Origin: Girardinichthys multiradiatus | Taxonomy: Eukaryota; Chordata; Actinopteri; Cyprinodontiformes; Goodeidae | Direction: 5' to 3' | DNA: 64,000 bases | Assembly: GCF_021462225.1 (NCBI RefSeq) | Contig: NC_061794.1 | Span: 16,757,784-16,821,783 of the forward strand | The notes under the pieces: model-generated | Told to the model about the DNA's origin: nothing | The model's input: the letters and a program-made list of their open reading frames with translations, nothing else | Database searches by the model: none | Position numbers and translations under genes: made by a program | Part shown: piece after piece, positions 26,601 through 33,615 of the stretch | Layout of the letters: each line of letters opens with the position of its first letter | How positions within the stretch are numbered: the stretch's first letter is position 1

Positions 26601-29600
26601 TTTTTGATAAAGCTTATAGTTAGAGTGGCTTAGTTTATCCTGAGCTATCTTCCTTATTTTTTACCTCCGTCTTCTTCCCTCCCTGTTGGTGTAGTTATGT
26701 TGCTATAGGCTTAGGCTGCTGGAGGACATAACGACCACTTTCACCCTCTTCGCTACATTCTCACACTACTCTCCAATTTTGCATTGTTTGCTGTTATTTC
26801 AGCTTTTAACTTTGTTCTCTCTTTTCTCTTCCTAGAAGCTACACCTGGCCTGACTCTGTGTCTACCTGTGACACCTTTCTGGAGAGGGGAATCGTCCGAG
26901 CTTCTGCTGGCAACAACTTAATGCTCACCCTCTACCGATGATCCACATAGCCCTGTCTTTTAGTGTTTAACCCTTTCTCTCTCCTAGACATGGAAATTGA
27001 CTGAGCTTTTACAGTAACTAATTATACGTGCTCTCTTTCAGACTCCAACCTTGAAAACTGGCTCAGAGTTTATCTGTTCTTTCTTTCTAGGTGAAACGAC
27101 TAAAGGAGCTACATCCATTAACATTTACTTTTCCTTCCCATAGAAAGTACTTCTGGATCAGTGCTTCTTTGTTCTCTTTGTGTCTCTGCTCTGTTCTCTC
27201 AAACCCCCAGTCGGTCGTGGCAGATGGCTGCTCACACTGAGCCTGGTTCTGCTGGAGGTTTCTTCCTGTTAAAAGGGAGTTTTTCCTCTCCGCTGTCGCT
27301 ACATGCATGCTCAGTATGAGGGATTGCTGCAAAGTCAACGCCAGTGACTGTCCACTGTCTCTACATGCTCATCCGGGAGGAGTTAATGCTGCAAGTCACT
27401 GACTGGATGCAATCTGCTGGGTTTCCTTAGATAGAAAAACTTTTTATCCAATTTGAATAAAAAGCTAACTGCGACTGCACTGTTCAATTGTTAGGATTAA
27501 TTGGAATGTATGTACCTGACTGTTGTGAAGTGCCTTGAGACAACATGTGTTGTGAATTGGCGCTATATAAATAAAACTGAATTGAATTGAATATCTCCTT
27601 ATCTTAACCCTGACCGCCGTGTATACCACACCAATAAAACAGGGCTGTCTCCAGCAAAACTGTAAGCGGTGACCCACACAAATGGCTTTCTCCACCCAAG
27701 ATTGGAGTGTGCATGCGCCACAGAGGGGAAGGTGTGTTGCCTGCAGCACTGTTGGCGGGAAGGTGGAGCCCCCTCTCGACATGCAAGATAGGTGCACCCT
27801 CATTTGACTGTTGCCTGCAGAAACATTTTATGCGCACAAACTGGGAGCTGTAGGTGCAAACATTGCGTGAGTGGGGTAATTGTGCTTGGGAGACTGTGTG
27901 GGGGGAACACAGTGCCTCTTAGGAACAGGACCCCAAAACAACAACATCAAAACACCTTTTGGGTGGCCGTGGAAAAATGGTGAGCATGTCTTCCTCCTCC
28001 TGAGGCCTCTGCAGTTTTAGTTCAACAGCTAGGTGGACTGTATCTTCTTCCTCTGGGACGTCCTGTCCCTGAAGTCCCTTTAGGAAGACACTTGCTCCAG
28101 GCCTTCTGGCTGGGGGCTCAAGCTCGTGGGCCACGCCACCCTCTTTGGTTGGGGTGGTGGTACGGCCCGAGCTGGATTTGGGTCCCATATCACATCTGGG
28201 AATAATGCAGTGCAGTCCTTTAGTCTGTTTCTTCCTGAGCTGAAATTTTGTCTGTATGGTGCCAAGAGAGAAAAGGTATCCTCACTCGTCTTGTTGGATG
28301 TAACCGAGTATCCTGAACGACGAAACTGCCAGCAGAGCATGAACAATCCCCAGACAGGGGAGAGGAGAAGCACTGTGCTGGTCCTTGTCATGAAGTGAGA
28401 AGCTGCACCCCTGAGGACAGGGATGAACTGAGGATTTCTGCTTCTCTTATGTTAGCTTTGTGCTCATCTCGAGCCACAAAAGACAGACCGGAATACTTGA
28501 AATTAATGCTTCGAGGCCAAAAACAACTACCAGCCGGCAGCAGTGGCTAACTCCAAAAAAAGCAGTTAAGCTAACTCCAAGTAGCCTCACAAAACACAAA
28601 TCTAAAAAGCAGCAGCTAGCTATCCTGACTCCGAGAGGTGTTCGTAGTGAGCTGAAGAGCATATGAATTGAGTAATGATGTGATGATAGATTGGTATATA
28701 GTGCAGGCGGGGCCTGTCACTTGTCGTCATCGCATCATTTGCCCAGAAGGTGTGATTAGAGGTGGTTTCAGCCAGGACATGCAGGGGCGTGATATCCCAT
28801 ACTTCATGTGTTGTACTGAGTGAATTGACTGAAAGGGAACAGATGTGGTATTATGATTCATACCACTTTAACAGTGGCTGAAGGCAGACTTAAAATGTTA
28901 AAAGTAGCATTGTTGTCTGCCTCTTTTAATCATTTTAATTTTGTACTCTATGAATTTCCTCTCTTTGCTTTGTCTTCTCAGCTTATGACTTTATAGTTCA
29001 TTCTTAGTTTCCTATTTTCTTTTGCAGGTATCCTGAAAAATCGCCTTGGTTGTCAACCTGCACTCCAGGGTCTTTCCACCATGGGCCGAGTGCCTAGTGA
29101 GCTCAACTGGTACCGAACCTCTACACTTGGACACCGAGGTGTTCCAGCAGCTTCCTATGGTCGCATGTACTCTGCCACAGCCGGTGCTACTGGAGGTTCT
29201 GGTTCTCTCTCCCAACCAGCTTCCCGCTACTCCTCAAGGGAGCACCTGGACTCACTTGCCAGGAGGCAGCTGTCCAGGGATCCCCTTGGACGACAGACAG
29301 TTGGGGGTTCAAGGGAGCGTCTGGACTCCCGGGGTTCCAGGGATAACCTGGATCTCCTGCCTAGGAGGAGAGATCTAGGGTTGGGACTCGGAGCAGGGCT
29401 GGGGGGCCTGGATCACCAACGAGTCTCATCATCCAGGGAAAACTTGTCAGGATCCAGGGACAGACTGGACAACCATCATGCCACCAGCTTCCATGCTTCA
29501 AGAGAGGACTTGAGTGGAAATGGGGGAGCTGTTGGAGCTGGGATGGAGGAATACCTTAGTGGGTCCAGGTCCCAGTTGAACACATTAACTCGGCGACAGG

Positions 29601-31685
29601 CTTCACGAGAGCACCTTGGAGGGGCTCTGATGAGTAGTAGGTCGAGGGAGCAGTTGGAAGCCAACGGGGTGGGAGTTCAGGTTCAGCCATGTCGGGAGTG
29701 GCTTCGTAGTCTACCCCCCCGGCAGCCCTCACACCCCGACCAGCCTTTATCTGCCTCTCCTCCTCCCCCAATCTCAGAGGAGCCACAACAAGAACAGCTA
29801 TCTCCTCCAGCTCATGTCAGAGGACGTCTGGACTCTGCCCCTTCATGTAGGTACCCTGGTCAGACTGTCCCCCAGTCTGCAGGTTCAAATCCAAACCCTC
29901 TGGTTAGACAGCCGTCCAGTGAACAGCTGGACATTTTGTCCTCTATCCTGGCATCCTTTAGTTCCTCTGTCCTGACTCCTCCTGCTGCCTCTAACCCTGG
30001 CCCTAATGGTTCCATCCATGGACCTTCCCCTTCCCCACCCCAGTCTACCACTTCTCACAGCATATCGGAAGTGTCTCCTGACTCAGAGTAAGTTGGTCTG
30101 GGTGCGTCATACTCAGCTAACACCCACATCCTTCTGTGTTCATGTTCTGCTCTAATTTTACCTTATATTATCCTGAAGTATTTTTCTTTTTCAGATAACT
30201 TGTCAAGCTGTTAGCTTGTCTCTATGTGGCTGTTTGCTTGAATTTGAGTAAATGTTAGATCAGATCTTCCAGGCAGTCAGACAAATAACAAGGACACCCA
30301 GTTAAGTCAGAATTCCAACTTGGAAAGTCAGAGTTTGCTGAGCAAACCTGTGAATTCAATATGGCTGCACGCACATAGAATTTAATAAAAGTTGCCAGTA
30401 TAAATTACAAACCATGCAGTTTTGATGGCTTGTAGCTCAATAAACCAGTGTCACATAGGCTACTGGTGTGAAAAACATATTTTACAACATGGTTCCCTTG
30501 TGTTTGAATGTATAAAACAGAGAAATATATTGTTATCAACTTAAACTAATTATTATTAGCACCAAAGCAAATTCTACTGTTTTGTGACTTGTAACCAGAA
30601 CGCCCTCAGTTCAGGTGGAATGTTATTCCCAATTTTAAATTCCAACTCCTAAGACAACTCAAAGACCGCAATAAGTATCTGGTTGCTTGACTCTTAGTAG
30701 CTGTTAGCTTGACATTAAGGTTTCTTCACACTTGAGGTGTTGGTTTAAAATGAACTCTTGTTTGTTTCCTCCTTTGGTGTAGTTTGTTTGTGTAAATGTG
30801 AACACAGCAACCACACTAGGGTGCGGACCAAAACAACCGTACTGAGACTGTTTGGAGAAGGTACAGTTCCATAGGAGCTCTAGCTTGGTTCATTTATGGC
30901 GTGAATGTGATCCAACCTTGATTCAACACAGCTAATAGGTATACGCTGCAAGCTTGAGCCAAGCACCTTCTTGTAGCCAGGTTTGCGTTGCATTGTGGGA
31001 TGTGGAGTAAATAAATTAATAATAATAATAACAACGATGGTGGCATGCATGAAGCACCATGCAACTTTTAAGACATCTCAAAATCATTTGGAATGCTTCT
31101 AAGATCATTTTGCCTAAAATAATACCCAGAAACACACTAATTATATGATTAAAATCTCTGTGTTTTTAACTAGCTCAGAAGACAGCATCTGCTTCCTGTA
31201 TTTATGTTTGGTATTTCCACCCTGGACACATCATACCAATAAACATACCAAACAATCTCACGTGGTTTGTAGCAACTATTGGTACGTTCGGAGTTTTCTT
31301 TGTGTGAAAAGAAACTGAACCACCGCAAAAAGTTACAAGTTTACAAACCTCACAACATATTTGGACCAAAGTAAACGAACTATAGATGTGAAAACGCCCT
31401 TAATAACTGTTCGCTTGAGTCTTGGTGGCAGTTAGCCTGGCACCTAGTAGCTGTGAACTTGATTCGTCAAACTAAAATTGTCCTCAAGGCCGTGTGCTGC
31501 CAGTATTGCACATGACAGAAGTAGCACACACAATCTTGCTTAAATCAAAAAATAGCCTTTTATAAGTTATCATTTTGCATTTTGTTGTAATAAATCTGAA
31601 TTGGGAGCACTGGCACATAAACTTACTGATGTCACTTATCTTTTTCTTTTACCTCAGAGCCCACAGAAGCGAAGGACAGTCTTGA
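2428..31685 (+). CDS. celsr3: celsr3, 3' part of the gene (11 exons, 5' part outside the window)
   Basis: This is the C-terminal part of a flamingo-type cadherin EGF LAG seven-pass G-type receptor, a plasma-membrane adhesion GPCR of planar cell polarity and axon guidance (family knowledge). The exons join as 2428-2602, 12570-12682, 13380-13459, 14217-14343, 14460-14579, 16161-16258, 17721-17812, 18281-18454, 21524-21712, 29028-30087 and 31658-31685. Every junction has GT-AG borders and keeps the reading frame. The product covers TM3 to TM7 and a cytoplasmic tail of about 550 residues. CELSR3 is favoured over CELSR1 and CELSR2 by the tail blocks [27 protein letters not shown] and SHSISE-SPDSE, recalled from human CELSR3. 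The cadherin, EGF, laminin-G, HormR and GAIN parts and TM1-2 must lie upstream of base 1. The calls rest on reading splice borders, so alternative exons may be missed. Confidence 0.93.
2875..3080. repeat. CA-rich low-complexity stretches
   Basis: Two short imperfect (CA)n runs (about 2877-2920 and 3060-3078), the second preceded by a C-run, lie in the celsr3 intron. Confidence 0.7.
3500..3830. mobile_element. Tc1-like element remnant, left part (split by later insertions)
   Basis: Degenerate sequence resembling one end of a fish Tc1-like family. It has a TATTGGGGTTTTTATGTGGC block, a 'TATTCAGCCCCCTGAGTCA' block and a CTTCTTTGCAAAATGGCTCA block. It stops abruptly at the GTAA at 3831-3834. The same family resumes at 11711 with the next expected segment, so 3835-11710 is an insertion into it. 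Confidence 0.75.
3835..4777. mobile_element. GTGTATTCACAC-ended DNA element, copy A
   Basis: A non-coding element starts with GGGTGTATTCACACTTGTCC. It is rich in CGGACC/GGTCCG words and finishes near GGACTTTCCTGGTGTGA. Its last 200 bp (4580-4777) are clearly homologous to 11510-11700 and its first part (about 3960-4118) to about 10770-10905, so two copies exist in direct orientation. No transposase frame is seen. A piggyBac-like MITE is plausible from the four-base flanking duplication of the outer unit. Confidence 0.6.
4215..4475 (+). mobile_element. tRNA-derived SINE inside copy A
   Basis: A pol III B-box-like segment (GGTTGTGGGTCCAATTCC near 4270) is followed by a typical fish SINE body. 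The 3' part is AAAGGGCTTTGAGTGGTCAG and the tail AAAGCGCTATATAAGTTCAG, then CCATTTACC. It has no counterpart in copy B of the host element, so it inserted after the copies separated or was lost from copy B. Confidence 0.7.
4778..5040. other. flank of inverted-repeat arm, otherwise unassigned
   Basis: Bases 4778-4870 are, in reverse complement, similar to 10675-10765 (shared words GAAACAGTTAAAG and CCATTCCA). They form the left arm of a long inverted pair that encloses 5.8 kb. The remainder is AT-rich and unassigned. Confidence 0.55.
5040..6481 (-). repeat. LINE-like 3' repeat with C-rich block, left part
   Basis: Bases 5050-5560 are, in reverse complement, clearly homologous to 58785-59195. 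Shared words include GGAGAAACCTTGTATACA, TCTCCGTGTCC and AAGTAAATCTGTTGGGC. From 5560 to 6481 follows a strongly C-rich, purine-poor block with many CCCC and CAGCC words and an A-run at 6040-6058. Long open frames here are composition artefacts. The hAT element at 6482 interrupts it and it resumes at 10137. The class is uncertain; a LINE 3' end in minus orientation fits the 5'-truncated second copy. Confidence 0.55.
7010..7145. repeat. fragment of a common fish hAT-like palindromic repeat
   Basis: The stretch CCCTGGTCCTCAGGGACCCC, followed by the CCTGCAAG, TCCAGAACACCTGATTCAAAT words, is typical of a short palindromic hAT-like repeat in fish. A more complete diverged copy is at 17850-18070. 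Only one half is clear here. Confidence 0.5.
7146..7490. other. AT-rich spacer in the hAT element
   Basis: Very AT-rich with many AAATGTACCATT / AATGGTACATT words in both orientations. This suggests a short decayed palindromic element. No coding content. Confidence 0.35.
7498..8066. mobile_element. 569-bp inverted-repeat element with 6-bp target duplication
   Basis: Terminal inverted repeats of about 75 bp, with many matches: the left begins TACGGAGTCCGCAAGGGGAC, the right in reverse complement TACGGAGCCCGAGAGGGGAC. Both continue into a T-run and a GCGTTCCCATGCAATA / GCATCCCCACGCAATA block. CCTTTC directly repeats at 7492-7497 and 8067-8072. No protein is encoded, so it is a MITE. The family is not assigned. 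Confidence 0.72.
8525..9880 (+). mobile_element. Tc1-like transposon with internally deleted transposase
   Basis: Long terminal inverted repeats of about 200 bp begin CAGGTCCTTCTCAAAATATT on the left. The right end in reverse complement is CAAGTCCTTCTCAAAATATT. Both are flanked by TA (8523-8524 and 9881-9882), as expected for Tc1/mariner. The two repeats are still highly similar, so the copy is fairly young. The transposase between them is broken (see separate entry). It is nested in the hAT element 6482-10136. Confidence 0.88.
8853..9603 (+). pseudogene. Tc1-like DD34E transposase, internal deletion
   Basis: The frame starts at ATG 8853 ([20 protein letters not shown]), with a helix-turn-helix ending in [13 protein letters not shown], then meets TGA at 8992. 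In another frame it continues [17 protein letters not shown] to KGFPTKY and a stop at 9603. About 80-90 residues, including the second DNA-binding half and the start of the catalytic domain, are missing at the junction near 8990, compared with the roughly 340-residue family length. The three acidic residues remain: Asp in FSDESKF, Asp in FQHDLAPAH, and Glu in NPIENLW, with 34 residues between the last two. The product cannot be functional. Confidence 0.88.
10137..10605 (-). repeat. C-rich repeat, right part
   Basis: Continuation of the C-rich block of 5560-6481 beyond the hAT element. It starts with the second copy of ATCCCAAC and is composed of CCCCAC/CCACACC words. Open frames on both strands are produced by composition and lack any conserved motif. 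Confidence 0.55.
10606..10649. repeat. perfect 44-bp palindrome
   Basis: The sequence is its own reverse complement over 44 bases, centred between 10627 and 10628, with half-site CACTGCCACTGTACATCACT plus GT. It sits exactly at the boundary between the C-rich repeat and the inverted-repeat arm that leads to copy B. Confidence 0.9.
10675..10990. mobile_element. GTGTATTCACAC-ended DNA element, copy B, left part
   Basis: Bases 10770-10905 match 3985-4118 of copy A (shared words TCCGCTTCCAAA, GGTTCGCTTATGGTC and GTAGCTGGTAGCAAAGGTGT). The first 90 bases (10675-10765) instead match the reverse complement of the sequence flanking copy A on its right. Confidence 0.6.
10975..11490 (+). mobile_element. 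L1/Tx1-type LINE, 3' end fragment
   Basis: The translation reads [16 protein letters not shown], then [11 protein letters not shown], and a zinc-binding-like motif [19 protein letters not shown] (C-x2-C...H-x4-C). The [10 protein letters not shown] tail comes in another frame. This is the C-terminal region of L1/Tx1-clade ORF2 proteins. It is 5'-truncated, frameshifted and inserted in copy B of the host DNA element. Confidence 0.7.
11500..11710. mobile_element. GTGTATTCACAC-ended DNA element, copy B, right end
   Basis: Closely matches 4570-4777 (TTTCCGGGTCTGT, ATGATCGTCACCCGCGTGGC, GGTCCGGACC). It ends with CCTGGTGTGAATACACT, the inverted counterpart of the start at 3835. The following GTAA (11711-11714) repeats the GTAA before 3835. 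Confidence 0.65.
11711..12340. mobile_element. Tc1-like element remnant, right part
   Basis: Resumes the family broken at 3830: a TTGGACTTAGGACTGGATTTTC block, GAAGGTGAACCTCCACC and CCATTCATCTTCCCATCAAC, then CAGGGTGATGTGCCATGTTA. On the minus strand fragments of a DDE transposase can be read ([27 protein letters not shown]). Many stops make it a fossil. Confidence 0.75.
12570..12682 (+). CDS. celsr3: celsr3 exon: second extracellular loop and TM5 start
   Basis: A pyrimidine-rich acceptor ends at 12569 and the donor is CTG/GTAAGT. The translation continues [20 protein letters not shown] and then [14 protein letters not shown]. This is the extracellular loop 2 with the conserved Cys-Trp pair, followed by TM5. 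The exon ends in phase 0. It lies about 10 kb from the previous exon, the gap being the nested transposon stack. Confidence 0.94.
13380..13459 (+). CDS. celsr3: celsr3 exon: end of TM5 and third intracellular loop
   Basis: The exon follows the acceptor GATCCAG and reads [20 protein letters not shown], then TKKLPVM. It ends with two bases of an isoleucine codon before GTAAGT. The MNG start and the SC...Q.E.KK loop match the CELSR family. Confidence 0.92.
13600..14000 (-). repeat. CACATG-rich stretch and L2-type LINE 3' end fragment
   Basis: Bases 13605-13735 carry several CACATGT-type words. Bases 13735-14000 resemble, in reverse complement, the 3' end of the L2 element at 27230-27600 (CTTTAACAGAAAGACACCAC versus CCTGTTAAAAGGGAG reverse-complemented, and GCAGAACCAG). 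This is a decayed 3' LINE fragment in minus orientation within the celsr3 intron. Confidence 0.5.
14217..14343 (+). CDS. celsr3: celsr3 exon: TM6 and start of TM7
   Basis: The acceptor is TTTTAG at 14211-14216. The exon encodes [20 protein letters not shown] and [20 protein letters not shown], the sixth helix with its family-typical SxWLxGLxAVN motif and the seventh helix. It ends in phase 0 at CAG/GTATAA. Confidence 0.94.
14460..14579 (+). CDS. celsr3: celsr3 exon: end of TM7 and juxtamembrane tail
   Basis: The acceptor is CTATCTCAG and the donor ACT/GTGAGT. The exon encodes [19 protein letters not shown] and then [15 protein letters not shown]. This is the end of TM7 and helix 8 region with the ACLGKK motif shared by CELSR proteins. 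It is only 116 bp from the previous exon. Confidence 0.93.
14580..16160 (+). other. celsr3 intron, nothing recognised
   Basis: AT-rich intron. No exon-like frame with splice borders and no repeat family could be recognised. Confidence 0.5.
16161..16258 (+). CDS. celsr3: celsr3 cytoplasmic tail exon (SGLHRITLG block)
   Basis: The acceptor is GTGTTTTCAG and the donor GCGAG/GTATTC. The exon encodes [20 protein letters not shown], then [13 protein letters not shown]. The block LxExSGLxRITLG.ST.SSVSSAR is conserved in the CELSR cytoplasmic tail. It ends in phase 2. Confidence 0.93.
16880..17080 (+). repeat. decayed L2/Rex1-type LINE fragment
   Basis: The plus-strand translation contains [20 protein letters not shown] and, after a shift, [10 protein letters not shown]. 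These resemble the P-x-x-FK-x-A-V-x-P-L-L-K...YRPISNL region at the start of CR1/L2-group reverse transcriptases. Frameshifts make it a fossil. Confidence 0.5.
17721..17812 (+). CDS. celsr3: celsr3 cytoplasmic tail exon ([11 protein letters not shown] block)
   Basis: The acceptor is CGCCTGTTAG and the donor GGAG/GTTAGG. The exon encodes [18 protein letters not shown] and [14 protein letters not shown]. The [11 protein letters not shown] motif is a signature of the family. It joins the previous exon in frame but is shorter than my recollection of the human segment, which has about 15 more residues before the YLRDN/ENLLARQ region. Confidence 0.92.
17845..18075. repeat. palindromic hAT-like MITE, decayed
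   Basis: The stretch GTGCCCCATTCCAGTCCTCAG at one side and CCCCTAAGAGCTGGAATTTAAC at the other are inverted versions of one another. Between them are paired ACCTGATTCATTGGGTAA / TTTAAATCAGGTGTGG words. It fits the common fish hAT-like repeat also seen in part at 7010-7145. Confidence 0.55.
18281..18454 (+). CDS. celsr3: celsr3 cytoplasmic tail exon (acidic DSDSDSDLS block)
   Basis: The acceptor is CCATTCAG and the donor AAAG/GTAGAC. The exon encodes [20 protein letters not shown], the SSESDDN run, then a basic stretch [20 protein letters not shown]. The acidic DSDSDSDLS.[ED][12 protein letters not shown] motif is conserved in CELSR tails. Confidence 0.94.
18660..19495 (+). mobile_element. 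Tc1-like element remnant
   Basis: Plus-oriented fossil of the same family as 20390-21180, with a CTCTGGATGAGCTGCAGAGATC block, ACCTTTATGGAAGAGCGGTAAC, TGCTCTGGTCAGATGATACC and GGAGGCAGCATCATGCTGTGG, and the tail ATCTATTTGTCTTGGTCTTTCACATA. Frames are destroyed. Confidence 0.75.
19500..20385 (+). other. celsr3 intron, nothing recognised
   Basis: AT-rich intron between two Tc1-like fossils. No conserved frame or repeat was recognised. Confidence 0.45.
20390..21180 (-). mobile_element. Tc1-like element remnant, minus orientation
   Basis: Contains the family blocks TTTGTATTCAGCCCCCTACTC, ACCATTGTAGCTCTGGATGT, AACGTGAACCTCTGCCCCAG and CCCGTTCATCTTCTCCATCA, and ends with CTTCACGATGCTGTTTGTTC. The transposase would lie on the minus strand and is full of stops. 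Confidence 0.75.
21524..21712 (+). CDS. celsr3: celsr3 cytoplasmic tail exon ([12 protein letters not shown] block)
   Basis: The acceptor is TGCAACAG and the donor AAAG/GTGGGA. The exon encodes [17 protein letters not shown], then [20 protein letters not shown] and ALTSGDEN. These blocks match the human CELSR3 tail closely, which is the main reason for assigning paralogue 3. Confidence 0.94.
21713..22875 (+). other. celsr3 intron, nothing recognised
   Basis: No exon-like frame or repeat recognised. A short TTAACCCTAACCCT word at 21878 is too brief to mean anything. Confidence 0.45.
24340..27593 (+). mobile_element. L2-type LINE, 5'-truncated, inserted in the DIRS element
   Basis: Starts inside an endonuclease C-terminus ([29 protein letters not shown] near 24375-24500). 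It continues through the reverse transcriptase and C-terminal region and ends with a long 3' UTR finishing in GGCGCTATATAAATAAAACTG and short AATTG repeats at 27570-27593. The DIRS reverse transcriptase reads on either side of it, so it is a later insertion. Confidence 0.82.
25050..26624 (+). pseudogene. L2-type LINE reverse transcriptase, frameshifted
   Basis: Frame 25050-25901 carries the RT blocks [57 protein letters not shown] and the catalytic [10 protein letters not shown] near 25780. Reading then shifts to 25874-26341 ([42 protein letters not shown]). After one in-frame stop it goes on ([19 protein letters not shown] to FLFDKAYS, stop about 26622). At least one frameshift and one stop, and the lost N-terminus, make it non-functional. 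Confidence 0.85.
29028..30087 (+). CDS. celsr3: celsr3 large tail exon with S-R-E-x-L repeats
   Basis: The acceptor is TTTTGCAG. The exon reads [11 protein letters not shown] and then [20 protein letters not shown], continues through [19 protein letters not shown], and ends at SISEVSPDS plus two bases before GTAAGT at 30088. Reading on as coding would hit a TAA at once, so the splice decides the C-terminus. The centre holds about ten imperfect copies of S-R-[ED]-x-L or S-R-x-x-L. This is followed by a proline-rich stretch and [16 protein letters not shown]. These blocks match the C-terminal tail of CELSR3. Confidence 0.93.
30719..31399. mobile_element. piggyBac-like MITE with TTAA flanks
   Basis: Flanked by TTAA on both sides (30715-30718 and 31400-31403). 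Ends are GGTTTCTTCACACTTGAGG and, in reverse complement, GGGCGTTTTCACATC, an imperfect inverted repeat. Interior words (GGTGCGGACCAAAAC, TTGGACCAAAGTAAACGAAC) show inverted similarity typical of non-coding MITEs. TTAA duplication is the hallmark of piggyBac-type insertion. Lies in the last celsr3 intron. Confidence 0.65.
31658..31685 (+). CDS. celsr3: celsr3 last coding exon and stop
   Basis: The acceptor is TTTTACCTCAG. One base completes a glutamate codon and the frame reads EAHRSEGQS followed by TGA at 31683-31685. Human CELSR3 ends in a very similar S-E-G-x-S tail, which supports this tiny exon. Confidence 0.88.
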
Positions 31686-33610
31686 TGACAGCCTCCGCGT
31701 CTATTAATGCATTGCAACAGTGCTGGGACAAGCTCAAAGGTCGTGAATGAGCCTGAACTGAAGGGACAACCTTGGAAATAGAAACAAATTGAGTCAGAGG
31801 AGCCAAATAAGATGAAGATTGACGAAAACAACATTTTCAGACAAAACAGGTTGTGACAAAAAAGGAAGTTTGTGAGTGGGACGTTTTGTGTATATCAAGT
31901 TTTTAAGTCCTGCTACTCACATTCTATGGCTCTATGGACAGTGAATCAACTACCTAATTCTACTGAGAACAGTTAGACAAAAAGGAAGATAACAAATTGA
32001 AAGCACTCCTCAGATGTTAAACACACATGACCTAAATCTGACAAGACCTGTCAAAACAGAAGAAAAAACGTGTCTGTAAATAGCCTTTTTATACATTTTT
32101 TATCTTTTTCATTGAAGGTGAAAAAATATCTTGTGATGTTTCTTTTTTTTAACGCAGTCATATCCGTGTGAGGTTGTGAATGAGGTTGAAGCGAGTGCTG
32201 TCTTGTGTGTTCCTGAGGGAGGAAATTTCCTCTGCACAGTAAAAAAAAAATCTTCAAATTTCTCCCCAGAAATACATTTCCCTTAGAATGTTTTCCTCAA
32301 ACCTTTGAACTTTACGTAAAATGACATGGATCCGGCAATAGAGTATCTGATGAGATTAGGGAAAGACGTGGTTGAAGGGATAATATCAAAGTATCAAGAA
32401 GTGATTGTAAACAGAGAAAGGAATATTTTAGGAGAGGACAACTGATGGAGCAAGATGATTGTGCAAAGAAAGATTGCAAACAACACATTTGATTCAAAGC
32501 TGGTTGTTCAACTGTTGAAGGTGGTGTCTGCTGTGAGAGATTGGAGATTGTACTGTTTTGTGATCTGATGTATATAATCGTGACCTTGTCATCTTTCTCT
32601 GTTGCACCTGGTGCTGTCTGAACCAGACCCTATCAGTCCACTGATGTAACAGGAAAATATCATCAGAGTTATAAAAACCTGGTGGGTGGAAGTTGATCTT
32701 GCCATCTGCCTCTCCCCATGGGGCCAGATCGAGTAACAACCACTTTTAAGAACCCCTCAAGGTATCCTTTACACTTTGATGCATCATGACTCAACCTGCC
32801 TCGAGGTGCACCACAGGAGCAGCTGAATCTCTCCAGCAGCAACCAGGAAACTCATTTGTAAAAGCTTCTTGAGCAGAAGGCTCTTGTGCAAACCTAAGCC
32901 AAAGGGACATGAATCAGTGTGAAGCATTATTTTATCCTTTTTTCAGCTATGAAAATGCCTTCCATAGGGTGTGAAGACTATGGAAATAATCCACTTTTCC
33001 TATAGCTATAATTTTTTTACATATATTTTGCCACAAATATAAACCAAAATGTTTTGTTACTGAGGCCTTAGTTCTACACTACAATACAAACAGCTGTTTG
33101 GCATTTTATTTCACTGTGTACTGTGCATCTGATTTTGATTTAGATGTGACAAAAGAAAAAAGATAACAATATTGTTGAATCCCAGTGTGCTCAAACATTT
33201 ATTGAAGAGATGAAAGCTTGGATGCAGGGTAATGTATACCTGAATATATTTGCTCACAGCATCTTTTCTCTACCAGACTCTCCTTAACGGGAAATATTCC
33301 AGACAGGAAGCACTTTTTCAAAATCTAATTAGGCTCCAAAATGTTCGTCATGCGCTGAGATAAAGTGTTTGCTACTAAAACACTTTCAGACAGATTGTCT
33401 TTTCCAACCATCTGGAGATTTAATGGAGATGAAGTATTATTTGAGATCAGCCAAAGCTCCTGCTGCTGTGTATTAGCTAACAAAAGGGAAGATGAGATGT
33501 CAGCAATGTCAGCACTCAAACCATGTGTTTTTTTTTTTCTTTAGTGGTAGGTATCTGAATGAGCTGCTGTTTCTTTCACTTAGATGCTGGCAAAAGCATG
33601 GAGTTCAGGC
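31686..33610 (+). other. celsr3: probable celsr3 3' UTR, end undefined
   Basis: Sequence downstream of the celsr3 stop. I see no AATAAA here, so the cleavage site is not defined. The next candidate hexamers lie in or beyond the piggyBac-like element at 33616-34257. No coding or repeat family is recognised in this stretch. Confidence 0.4.
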
Positions 33611-33615
33611 TTTAA

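Larger units (their letters stand above)
22880..28860 (-). mobile_element. DIRS-type tyrosine-recombinase retroelement, decayed, split by an L2 LINE
   Basis: Read on the minus strand, the order is a terminal region (28860-28660), a charged gag-like region (about 28400-27900), the start of the reverse transcriptase ([20 protein letters not shown], about 27690-27620), then an L2 insertion. After it the RT continues ([30 protein letters not shown] in part, [19 protein letters not shown] near 24110-24010). RNase H follows ([29 protein letters not shown], about 23800-23600) and a tyrosine-recombinase core ([20 protein letters not shown], about 23330-23220). This order is typical of DIRS elements. 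Stops and frameshifts abolish function. The far end near 22880 looks truncated. Confidence 0.72.

Noticed and set aside
27465..28398. Frames of 60-112 codons on both strands
   Set aside because: Explained by the decayed DIRS element and the 3' end of the L2 LINE.
29476..30051. Antisense frames in the large celsr3 exon
   Set aside because: Shadows of the coding strand.
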